From contig OZ038466.1 in assembly GCA_964036295.1 (NCBI GenBank), positions 11,318,001 through 11,382,000 of the forward strand: a DNA stretch of 64,000 nt, read 5' to 3'. Every line of letters begins with the position of its first letter. The first letter of the stretch is position 1. The stretch comes from Plumapathes pennacea. Its lineage: Eukaryota > Cnidaria > Anthozoa > Antipatharia > Myriopathidae. A program made the position numbers and the translations under genes. Positions 21,801 through 27,989 of this stretch are shown one piece after another. A model generated the notes under the pieces. It was not told the DNA's origin. It searched no databases and saw only the letters and a list, made by a program, of their open reading frames with translations.

Positions 21801-23578
21801 AACAACAACAACAATAACAACAACAACAACAACAACAACAAAAATGAATAATGTACTGTACAGTATCAAATATTATTTGTCCTTGGTTGTTCAATGATAT
21901 GCTTGAGAATGTACAGTATACAGTATACGTCCTTGGCATTTAAAGCGCTGATTAAATGAATAAATAAGGTTAGTATCTTACCAGTCTGGACGGTATCAGA
22001 AGGAATTGCATCAAATAAGCTGTACATGCTCTCTGGTAGTTTTTGAGCCTGGAAACAAGGATAAGTAAATAAAACAATTTGCAACAGAGCTAGCTAGGTG
22101 AAGGCATGCAAACAATTAAGTGCAGATACCAAAACAAATCTGAGCTAAATGAATGGAAATACCAGAAAAAAAAATTTGAGTCTGTCTGTTATCATCCTCT
22201 CTCGTCCACTGTGTGACACTTTTAGGATGTAGAATGCAACCTTCTTGTTTCTTGATGATGTTATACAACCACTAAGTTCAAAATGCAGATTTTCTCAACA
22301 TCTTAAAAGGAGAAATGGAAGTGACATACATACTGTAAATGAGAAATAAATATTCAATCAATTTTCTTCTGAGCTGAAAGCAAATTTCTCCAAACTGTAG
22401 TTCAAGTGCTGTATAATTATACAGTACTGTACCTCTGAAGAGAAAATAAAGGTTATCACCCTTGAGACTGAAAAGGTTAAATTTCAGTTAATGAACTGGT
22501 CACTTTCTTTGCTTTAAACCTGTCTCAAAAATAACTCAGTAAAATTCCCAAGTATTATTTTCAATCTTGCAAATTCTCTGAACCATTCAAGAAAATAATG
22601 TATGAATGATGTTGTAAGAATTAATACTTCAATGCTGTATGAATTAAAGTTGATCACTCCTGGTGTTTGGGAGGGAAGGCGAGGGGGGTGGGGGAATGAA
22701 AGACTTGATATACTGTACCGCCAGACAACCAGCCTCCACAATGTCACCAGGATGTTTCTGAATGCCCTCTTGTTTCAGCGAATGGCATGCATAGTTTGAA
22801 AACACCTCATTGCTGGAAAAACAATATCACATGTTAAATGGTAAATTGTTTTATCCATAATCAGTCTTACTTGTGTTTCTGCAAAACCCCTGATCCCCTG
22901 GTGGGCGAGGGGTGGGGATAGTTTGGTAACATTTCCAAGGTGCCTTTCACCTCCCAAAACAAGGCCTAGTTTAAAACTTTTCTCACGGAAATTTACTCAC
23001 ATGTTCATTTCAGTGGGGGGGTTGGGGGTTCAAGGGGGGATGTTGGGGGTTCAGTATTAAAATTAAGGGAATGTGTGAGCAAGTCATTTTTAAAATTTAA
23101 ATCTAAACTGTTAATGCATCAATCAATTCTAGCTTTTAACATTTCTTCTTCACTTTCGACTTCTCAATCCGTGGATACAAATTCCCCGTCCCTGGGCAAG
23201 GAAAAACTGACAATTTAACTCAATCTTCCACTCTTTTCCTATTAACTTTTCACGGCTCTCGTGCAAACTCCCCGCCCCCGGGGCAACCAGGTCTGACAAG
23301 ACACGGGGTTACCCAGGGGGGAGATGGTTACAGCTCGAATTGACCTATGCATAATCTGCAAAGGATCCATCACGGGACGACTGTAGCCCCTCCAGGTTTC
23401 AATATGCTGTGTCTGGATTCCAGGATCATGGGCTATCTAGCTTTCATTACCTTTGACTTTCAGCAACGACGTCGTGCGCCATCTTGTTCAGTTCCTCGTG
23501 TTCATCGGAAGGATTTTCAACGCGAGTGATGTAGATCCTCGCCGGCGGCACAGGCGACTCGGGGCTCGAAAATGACAT
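639..23578 (-). CDS. sbno: Strawberry notch (SBNO) family helicase-like protein, 31 exons, 3' end missing
   Basis: The translated exons match the SBNO1/SBNO2 family in order, from Walker A to the C-terminal domain. SBNO proteins are nuclear DExD/H helicase-like co-regulators of Notch and other signalling. Exons (minus strand, 5' to 3'): 23578-23451, 22812-22719, 22048-21982, 21566-21526, 21153-21067, 20742-20651, 20263-20195, 19990-19911, 19197-19088, 18442-18390, 17938-17875, 17139-17049, 14584-14505, 13174-13107, 12983-12873, 12499-12406, 11633-11514, 10179-10094, 9866-9707, 8932-8872, 8246-8117, 8027-7942, 7181-7066, 5213-5118, 4779-4660, 4258-4197, 3308-3207, 2704-2537, 1892-1810, 1422-1345, 744-639. 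Every exon has GT-AG borders and the phases join without a stop, giving about 967 residues. Key motifs are [10 protein letters not shown] (about 129-138), [10 protein letters not shown] (around residue 246) and GRSHRSNQ. Vertebrate SBNO1 is about 1,390 residues, so this form lacks the long N-terminal region and the acidic linker. Whether it is the SBNO1 or SBNO2 type is unresolved. The most 3' visible exon ends mid-codon, so at least one more exon is needed. Confidence 0.93.
1091..2278. repeat. Inverted repeat pair bracketing two SBNO exons
   Basis: About 100 bp at 1091-1190 recurs inverted at about 2145-2278. Both copies share a core around GACGAACGCTGACCAACGG and TGACGTCA. The intervening 0.95 kb contains SBNO exons 1345-1422 and 1810-1892. 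Either two related MITEs inserted in opposite orientation, or one element expanded around the exons. Confidence 0.65.
2537..2704 (-). CDS. sbno: SBNO exon 28, C-terminal domain
   Basis: This 168-bp exon encodes [15 protein letters not shown], then [15 protein letters not shown]. It matches the SBNO C-terminal ERGMSWEEA and DGFYLS segment. The next exon (1892-1810) opens with RPNTG once its split codon is joined, also as in SBNO1. This fixes both splice sites. Confidence 0.9.
2754..2939. repeat. Foldback MITE in SBNO intron
   Basis: The arms are about 44 bp, at 2754-2797 and 2896-2939. They open with GGATGTTACT and carry GGGGAAT(A/G)GGGAATG. The spacer holds CTAACC-rich text. It lies just upstream of exon 28 (2537-2704). 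Confidence 0.75.
3514..3722. repeat. MITE of the CCCTTTCACT family, intronic copy
   Basis: This unit of roughly 200 bp starts with AACCATTTCACTCCCAAG and ends with an approximate inverse, GAGAGTAAAAGGGGTAA. Internal text such as AAATGTATGAGTGATGTAG and CAAGGTATCAAAAGCC recurs in other copies near 18.8, 21.3, 22.3, 34.8, 40.3 and 56.1 kb. The terminal inverted repeats and short length indicate a non-autonomous DNA transposon. Confidence 0.75.
6488..6731. repeat. TTA trinucleotide microsatellite
   Basis: About 240 bp of (TTA/ATT)n has TCA and TCG interruptions. The interruption pattern near 6503-6560 is repeated near 6600-6660, so part of the array was copied as a block. It yields long artificial open frames of single residues and is not coding. 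Confidence 0.95.
8117..8246 (-). CDS. sbno: SBNO exon 21, helicase motif VI region
   Basis: It encodes [19 protein letters not shown], then [20 protein letters not shown]. The Q-x-GR-HR-x-NQ pattern is motif VI of superfamily 2 helicase-like enzymes and contributes the arginine finger. The match to SBNO1 is nearly residue for residue ([22 protein letters not shown] in part). Exon borders are GTACCCACAG before it and GTGGGC after it. Confidence 0.93.
9089..9107. repeat. Poly(C) run
   Basis: A run of about 19 C in an SBNO intron, followed by A-rich sequence. Similar homopolymer G/C runs occur near 28635, 29030, 30490 and 58620. Confidence 0.9.
9437..9466 (-). repeat. Interspersed-repeat core with hammerhead-like motif
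   Basis: On the minus strand this reads CTGACGA, a GGGC/GCTC mini-stem around TAGC, then GAAACGTCAG. I recall this string as a common interspersed motif in invertebrate genomes. The order CUGANGA, stem, GAAA is that of a hammerhead ribozyme core. A full stem III and a cleavage site are not evident, so it may be only a relic. It sits between SBNO exons 19 and 20. Confidence 0.4.
9707..9866 (-). CDS. sbno: SBNO exon 19, GGP-VAEMTGR block
   Basis: It encodes [20 protein letters not shown], then RRGRVVRSD and a short polar tail. This is the SBNO signature that precedes the C-terminal helicase motifs (vertebrate form: DELIDELGGP-VAEMTGRKGRVV). In this gene it follows a 28-codon exon directly. The long acidic and basic insert of vertebrate SBNO1 is absent. 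Confidence 0.92.
10257..10900. repeat. TIR element, AAGGTGGCTCCATA ends, intronic
   Basis: AAGGTGGCTCCATA at 10257-10270 and its exact inverse at 10887-10900 bound a 644-bp element between SBNO exons 17 and 18. A related copy in opposite orientation lies at about 60952-61640. No coding potential was recognised inside. Confidence 0.8.
11172..11348. repeat. Inverted-repeat element of the AGTCAA...GGACACCTC family
   Basis: The ends are AGTCAAATCCCTCTTAACGG and an approximate inverse ending GAGTTGACT. The inside is rich in GGACACC and GACAGAC. A second divergent copy is at 20768-20928. I recall such sequences as widespread in invertebrate genomes. Confidence 0.65.
11961..12068. mobile_element. 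108-bp foldback MITE with 9-bp target duplication
   Basis: The arms of about 52 bp start TAGCCTGAGAAAACAGACG. They differ by one substitution and one indel, with only a few bases between them. GTATGGCCT flanks both sides (11952-11960 and 12069-12077), a clean 9-bp target-site duplication. That length is typical of Mutator-like elements and hAT elements give 8 bp. It sits in the SBNO intron between exons 16 and 17. Confidence 0.88.
12873..12983 (-). CDS. sbno: SBNO exon 15, linker before the C-terminal helicase lobe
   Basis: The exon runs from an acceptor after CTACAG to a GTGAGA donor. It encodes [13 protein letters not shown], then [17 protein letters not shown]. The last part matches the conserved W-x-x-FWS-HQRFFK block of SBNO proteins. 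A shorter exon starting at 12923 would also be in phase, but the longer form restores the spacing seen in vertebrate SBNO1, so I prefer it. Confidence 0.8.
13531..13676. repeat. MITE-like fragment, ACAACGCCACTATTTCGAAC family
   Basis: The left part reads ACGCCACTATTTCGAACT and the right part AACCCCGCTATCTCGAATT. These are related to the element at 49994-50143. It is intronic in SBNO. Confidence 0.5.
13700..13983. repeat. Foldback rich in GCAAC/GTTGC
   Basis: A roughly 284-bp foldback is centred near 13835. Its arms contain repeated GTTGC or GCAAC pentamers and AGTAATACGTGCAAC. Because the motif lacks stops in many frames it gives overlapping open frames on both strands. These are not coding. 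It lies between SBNO exons 13 and 14. Confidence 0.8.
14857..15083. repeat. Harbinger-type MITE
   Basis: The left end carries GTCTATTCCGGAATAGGAA and the right end carries the approximate inverse with GGGCGCGTTTGATCGAG. TAA flanks both sides, which fits the 3-bp duplication of PIF/Harbinger elements. A second copy is at about 19354-19576. Both are in SBNO introns. Confidence 0.7.
15832..16055. repeat. Foldback MITE, GGTGTTACACTG ends
   Basis: The left end GGTGTTACACTGGTCGATTC and the right end, inverse of GGTGTTACACTGTCGATTTG, bound 224 bp. The interior is rich in GCAAC and CGATT. It lies between SBNO exons 12 and 13. Confidence 0.8.
16442..16690 (-). pseudogene. SNCFVC-type gene fragment in SBNO intron
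   Basis: A minus-strand frame reads [15 protein letters not shown] and onward. A related frame at about 44566-44805 reads SNCFVCQPTQNSKISP. The two copies diverge at both DNA and protein level, which suggests an old dispersed coding fragment, perhaps part of a transposon zinc-binding segment (CxxC). The function is unknown. Confidence 0.35.
17297..17604. mobile_element. 308-bp TIR element with 7-bp target duplication
   Basis: Near-perfect terminal inverted repeats of about 100 bp begin CACAGGCGGCCCAAGCTGAT. CCTACAC flanks both ends (17290-17296 and 17605-17611). The inner spacer of about 105 bp shows no coding potential. It is intronic in SBNO, between exons 11 and 12. Confidence 0.85.
18754..18804. 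repeat. (AAT)n microsatellite plus CCCTTTCACT-family MITE next to it
   Basis: An AAT array is followed directly at about 18788-18979 by a copy of the MITE family described at 3514-3722, ending GGAAGTAAAAGGG. Both are in an SBNO intron. Confidence 0.7.
19088..19197 (-). CDS. sbno: SBNO exon 9, DExH motif II
   Basis: The exon encodes [11 protein letters not shown] followed by [18 protein letters not shown] is helicase motif II, which binds Mg-ATP. The matching vertebrate SBNO1 segment has the same order (LL-WCG, then FDECHKAK). It ends at phase 0 and the next exon (18442-18390) continues with [12 protein letters not shown]. Confidence 0.93.
19354..19576. repeat. Second Harbinger-type MITE copy
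   Basis: It carries GTCTATTCCGGAATAGGAA near the left end and the inverse of GGGCATGTTTGATTGG at the right end, followed by TTA. It is related to 14857-15083. It lies between SBNO exons 8 and 9. Confidence 0.65.
20768..20928. repeat. Second copy of the AGTCAA...GACACCTC element
   Basis: The right end reads AGAGAGTTGACTGTA and the inside has GAGAGGTGTC repeated. It is related to 11172-11348. It lies between SBNO exons 5 and 6. Confidence 0.6.
21067..21153 (-). CDS. sbno: SBNO exon 5, Walker A (nucleotide-binding loop)
   Basis: This 87-bp exon of 29 codons holds the helicase motif I, read as [14 protein letters not shown], with the catalytic Lys at about residue 136 of the reconstructed protein. 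It is preceded by [15 protein letters not shown], the usual SBNO lead-in to the ATP site. It joins at phase 0 to exon 4 ([13 protein letters not shown]) and at phase 0 to exon 6 ([13 protein letters not shown]). Confidence 0.93.
21296..22490. repeat. Two further CCCTTTCACT-family MITE copies
   Basis: Copies at about 21296-21478 and 22262-22480 share ATGTATGA(G)TGATGT-like text, a decayed CAAG(G)TATC core and a terminal (G)GAATGAAAGG or ACTGAAAAGG. SBNO exons 21526-21566 and 21982-22048 lie between them. A CAA microsatellite at 21798-21842 is also in this stretch. Confidence 0.6.
23451..23578 (-). CDS. sbno: SBNO exon 1, start codon
   Basis: The exon begins with ATG at 23578-23576 and encodes 42 residues plus two bases (phase 2) before a GTAATG donor. 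It includes [14 protein letters not shown], which resembles the start of the conserved SBNO region. I chose this ATG because the next exon joins in phase and continues into [12 protein letters not shown]. An additional 5' exon with a longer N-terminus cannot be excluded. A mobile-element copy begins only about 150 bp upstream. Confidence 0.75.
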
Positions 23579-23730
23579 GGCTGCGTTCTTAATTCAACAT
23601 TGCAAGTTTGAAAATCTATCAAAAACGAGGCGCAACTGGGACTCTCACAACTCCCGCTCGCTCGAACAGAACTTTATGTACCTAGATTATAGTGTCCCAT
23701 GCGTTATACCGCTGACAACTATATTGTCAT
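23579..23730. promoter_or_regulatory. Short SBNO upstream region
   Basis: Only about 150 bp separate the SBNO ATG from the edge of the dispersed element that begins near 23730 with GGATGGCCCTGGGGACGAGG. Any core promoter must lie here or inside the element. No TATA box is evident. This is inference from position. Confidence 0.35.
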
Positions 23731-24839
23731 CCATCACGCGGATGGCCCTGGGGACGAGGTTGTGGCTCTCTCTCGACAAAATGGCGGCCCGGTATGAATG
23801 GAATTGAAGGCCAAGATCGCCGAAAATCTGCTTTGTTATGCGACAATTATGACCAGCGAGTCGAAAAATACTTGGGTGAAAGTTTCACGCTGTCGGCAGT
23901 GGCTGAAACAAAGAGGACGACCATGCTAACAGCGAAAAAGTATCGTCGCAAATCCATCATATGAACTAAGGTGAGTTGTCGTTGTTTGACGTTTTTTCTG
24001 ATCACTCTTGGTAAATGTAATCTATTGCAAATCCTGCATGTTATACGTACAGTAGTAGTAGTGGTAATAGCTATTTGACTGAACAGGTAATTTAAACAAG
24101 TGAGGCCAAACGGGCCACATACAGTACAGTACAAGAATTTAAAATATTAGAGATAATAAATAATATGCACTTAAAATAAATATGTGAGAAAGTATAATGC
24201 ACATAGCTAAATTATAGGAATATGATTTACATAGTCATTGAGTGTGGGATGTTCATCACTTTTGGCATTTATAAGCTAGTGGGAGGTTTTATAGAATCCT
24301 TTCCTGACGTCAAGGAATGGTGTGTGCACTTTTGCTGGCCATCAAACTTACTTGATTTACAGTGGCGGCAAAGTTTTATTTTGTTTTGTATGCTGTAGGG
24401 TAACTTGTTTTCAAAAACCATTGATGACAATTGGATAGCTATACTTTTGTGCAGAGTTTACTGCATCCTCGAGCACCTTCATCTCTGGGAACCTACATTT
24501 TTCTGGTAGTTGAGTCTCGCCTTCTCACTGCACAAGGCCATTAAAAGCTTATTTGTGCTGCTCCGAGTTTAGAGATCTGTAAAGCTGTGTCTTCTCTTTC
24601 TTGTGTATCCATATATCTTTGTTCCCACATCCAGAAATGTTATATGTTTTGCCCATTCTCAATTTTCCCAGAAAATGTTTTGTTTTTGATACAACTTTTA
24701 ACCATCACCAAGCCATAATTTAAGTGTAAATACACAGGCAACACTTTGATGGCCAGCTGATTTGAACGAACGGAAATATGTCATGATAAAACCTCCTATT
24801 GAGAACAGTCTATGCCTATGTGTACAATGTTGGAGTACA

Positions 24840-25030
24840 AATGTGTAACATCGGGCAGTGTATCGGGGATTTCATGTATCAGGCATATCAGAATCAGGTA
24901 TTAGTATCGGGCATATCAGAATCGGCATCAGTATCAGGCATTTCATGTATCAGGCATCAGGGATTTTATGTATCAGGAGCATTCATGAGTCATGCATCTG
25001 GGATTTGATGTATCATGCCATCAGGAATCA
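24840..25030. repeat. ATCAGGCAT-type minisatellite
   Basis: Irregular units of GGCATATCAGAATC and TTTCATGTATCAGGCATCAG form about 190 bp. The inverse copy is at about 50275-50660. Confidence 0.75.
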
Positions 25031-25054
25031 GAGACTTTGTATTGCACGATTGTC

Positions 25055-26996
25055 TACACTTTCATGAGGAGCCCCGAGACCCACATTCCGGTTTTGCGAG
25101 GCCAAAATGGACTCGCAAAATCACCACAGGACACGTATTAATGAAGAGAAAAGTGTGATGAAATATTTGGGGAATGCAAGATTGTCACTTTTTCAAAACA
25201 GTGGGTGCCGTGTGTGTTCCATCACCTGCTGATTTATTTTGATCGGTTTGGTTCCCTCGCAAGGTTTAAAGAAAGACTGATAAACACTTTCGTTTCTTCA
25301 ATAACGTGCGTGCAGACGGAACTCAAGGGCGCTTTATCGAACAGATTCCGGCATGTTTCATCTGTCCGCTCAAAATTGTTTGTGGAAATTTTTTATCGGG
25401 CGGCCGGCCTCAGCTCTGGAAAGCCTCTGAAGTACGGATTTAGTCAAAGGCCAGGAAAATTGACGCTTGATTTTCTCAAATACAGCACTGCGTTTATGTG
25501 ACTACTCTGCAAGGAACATATCAACCGCAAACCATGTCGCATCTATACAATTTACTGTGCTGCTAAACTGAAAATTGATGAAAATAACATCAGTCGGCAT
25601 CAATTTTTATGACTTCTTTTTACAGACCATTTTTTTAAATTCGCAGGAATATTATTCTGCTTCAGACATGTCACCCAAGGGGAAACCTCTTTTTTTTTGT
25701 TAGCAATGAAAATTAGTCGCGCAGAGAATGTTTATACCCACAGAATTTCAGGCGTCACCCAATAATAATTTGTTTCTGCTCCAGGCGTGCCGCCCAAAAC
25801 AGAAGGGAAAACCATAACTTAGGTTTTCTGTTAGAATTGATAAATTATAGGCGCGGAGTATGTTTTTACCCACAGAATCTCAGGCGTGTCACCCAATAAT
25901 TCATTTCTGCTCCAGGCGTGCCACCCAAAACAGGAGGGAAAACCATACTTATTTAGGATTAATTTCGCTGTTAGAATTAAAAATTTATAGGTGCACAGTT
26001 CGTTTTTGCTCCCCGAACATCACGAGATCAGACAAATATTTTTTGCTGCAGGCGTGCTGCCCAAATAGGAGAGGAAAAACATACGTATTTATACGTTCCA
26101 CTAATACTCTTGCTTGATAAAACATAATTACATGTTCCTCTCCCAGACCAAAAGGAAAATATTACATACCCAGTATCCCCTGATTTGATCTGGCCTTTTG
26201 AGCAGTGGTTCGGATTGCATTTGGTGGGATGGCGGGCTTTCAACCCGATTTTGGCGGGTTATTCAACTTTTGACGGGTTTTCGGTTTTTGCCGAGGCAGT
26301 TCGCACATAAACATTGAATAACATGTTCAGAACATTTATCTTCATTCCTAACTACAATTCGGCTTTCTCTTAGGCTTGTTACCTGCGCTTATATTCATTG
26401 TGTGTCGACACGCTGATGTGATGACTCGTGTTTCCAAAGTGGCATATTAGTTTGTATTACCTTCGCTTTGAACCCCTTTTCGTCTATCAGTGTATCAACA
26501 ATGCGCCGATTGGTGAAGTTGATACATTGATTGTTGCGCAGCTGTCATTTGTTGGCCACTCTCTTTACATATCAAGTATGGCGAAGAACAAATCCATTGC
26601 CAGCTCTCGGAACAGAACCTGTCTCCCGTCATTTGGACGCATAGATCTCGTGACAGAAGAACTGCATTCAGCGCGCACCAGTGTTTCCAGTGTTTATGCC
26701 GAGCCAATTCCACAATAAAGAACAATCAGCCACGTCGTAATAACGCGCGCCCGCCGAATGAACTCAAAATGGTTTGGAATTTGATTCTACAGGCACTGTA
26801 CTTGCTCTTCTCTATATTTGGCTTTCAAGACGTCAAAACAATAACATTGCTGACAGACATTTCGCGGGACCGAAAACCACCATGACTATTAGGTGCAATC
26901 TAATTAACGTGTTGGACGTAGCAACCCAACGCCTGGTAGGAAACCCTGTTGTGACTGGAATGCAGGCTCTGGGGCTCCTCGTGGGCTATAAAACAT
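25055..26996. mobile_element. 1.9-kb nested insertion with GAGGAGCCCC ends
   Basis: Compared with the right-hand copy, the sequence after ATTGCACGATTGTCTAC is interrupted here and resumes at GCACTCTGTGATTGACCAC. The insert has opposed termini, TGAGGAGCCCCGAG on the left and the inverse of CGAGGAGCCCCAGAG on the right. It also holds about four units of a roughly 130-bp tandem repeat (25650-26100). No recognised transposase was seen. About 15 bp of the empty site are missing, so the target duplication is unclear. Confidence 0.7.
25650..26100. repeat. About four copies of a 130-bp tandem repeat
   Basis: The core CTCCAGGCGTGCC(A/G)CCCAAA recurs near 25782, 25912 and 26046, and more weakly near 25661. 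Each is followed by a GGGAAAACCATA-like block and a TTAGAATT-like block. The repeat is internal to the 25055-26996 insertion. Confidence 0.75.
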
Positions 26997-27474
26997 GCAC
27001 TCTGTGATTGACCACTTTATGCGGCAAAGTAAAATGGGAGTTTCTTGTGGGTCTGCTGTCAGGATGCTAACACCCAATGCCCAATTGCTTCAATCAGTGA
27101 CAAAAGTCTTGGGACACTCGCATAGTTTCAGTAATTTCTCTACGGTTTCAGTTGAAAGACAACCCCCCTCCCCCCTGCTCAATGTTGAAGTGGCCTGAAC
27201 TTGTTTTCCCAAACACACGCAACATTGTACAGAGGGGAGAGGGGAGAAAAATGGTTTCACGCCTTTCAGTACGCTTAGTCAATGACTTGTGTCTGAGATA
27301 CATCAATTTTTGAAAGTGTCCCAAGAACTTTTGTCACTGATTGTTGATGCCCCACATCCAACGCCTGATGCCTAATTCCCCATAGCCGATTCCTGCGATG
27401 CTCCATGCCGATAGACAATGCCTGATTCCATAAATAGCCCAAATACTTAACAATATTATCCTACCAGGGTGCTC

Positions 27475-27545
27475 GGAATATGGATTGATAAATAACCAAT
27501 GAGGCACTGCGCTGAGTTGATTATTATCAATCCATATTCGGCAAG
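27475..27545. repeat. Small palindromic element
   Basis: CGGAATATGGATTGATAA and its inverse TTATCAATCCATATTCGG enclose about 30 bp. It is probably a short MITE end or hairpin. Confidence 0.6.
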
Positions 27546-27989
27546 CCCGAGTAGGATATTTGTTTTATTAAAAACTGGGCCACAAAATACTCTCCAAAAT
27601 GATTATTATTGGTCGCAAAATAGACCGGAAGACGTCTCAACTTCCGCTCCAAAAATACAATGATTGCATGATAACCGCAACTATGACAACGTCTTTGCAA
27701 ATATTTTCCCTGCCGGGCTTGTATGGCAATAGTTTGTTTCAAGCTTGAAAATCACTGCTGAACATTCTATTTGCTGAAGCATTAAGGACTGATATATACG
27801 TGTCTCACAATTTTGTAACATAGTCGTTACCATCGAATAGAGATGTCAATATTTTCGCTGTTTGTACTGTCTTGTTTATCCTTCAAGTATTTAATGGTTT
27901 ATAGTTTATAGATTTATAAAATACCACAACTGGTTCTACTCATTTTTAATTTATAGATTTTTTAATATTAGTGATTTTATAAGAGGTAC

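Larger units (their letters stand above)
23730..27435 (+). mobile_element. Dispersed element, left copy, interrupted by a nested insertion
   Basis: Segments at 23730-24035, about 24790-25054 and 26997-27435 match, in the same order, the reverse complement of about 50235-51385. Shared landmarks are CCCTGGGGACGAGG followed by AAAATGGCGGCCCG, a GTGAGTTGTCGTTGTTTGACG splice-donor-like segment, a minisatellite of ATCAGGCAT-type units, and CCACTTTATGC(G/A)GCAAAGTAAAATGG. The exon-like frame here is broken early (MAARYEWN then stop). The right copy is open for 60 codons. Confidence 0.75.

Noticed and set aside
25205-25501. 98-codon plus-strand frame in the nested insertion
   Set aside because: It lacks an ATG start, shows no recognised domain, and lies in repeat sequence. 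It is not enough to call a transposase.
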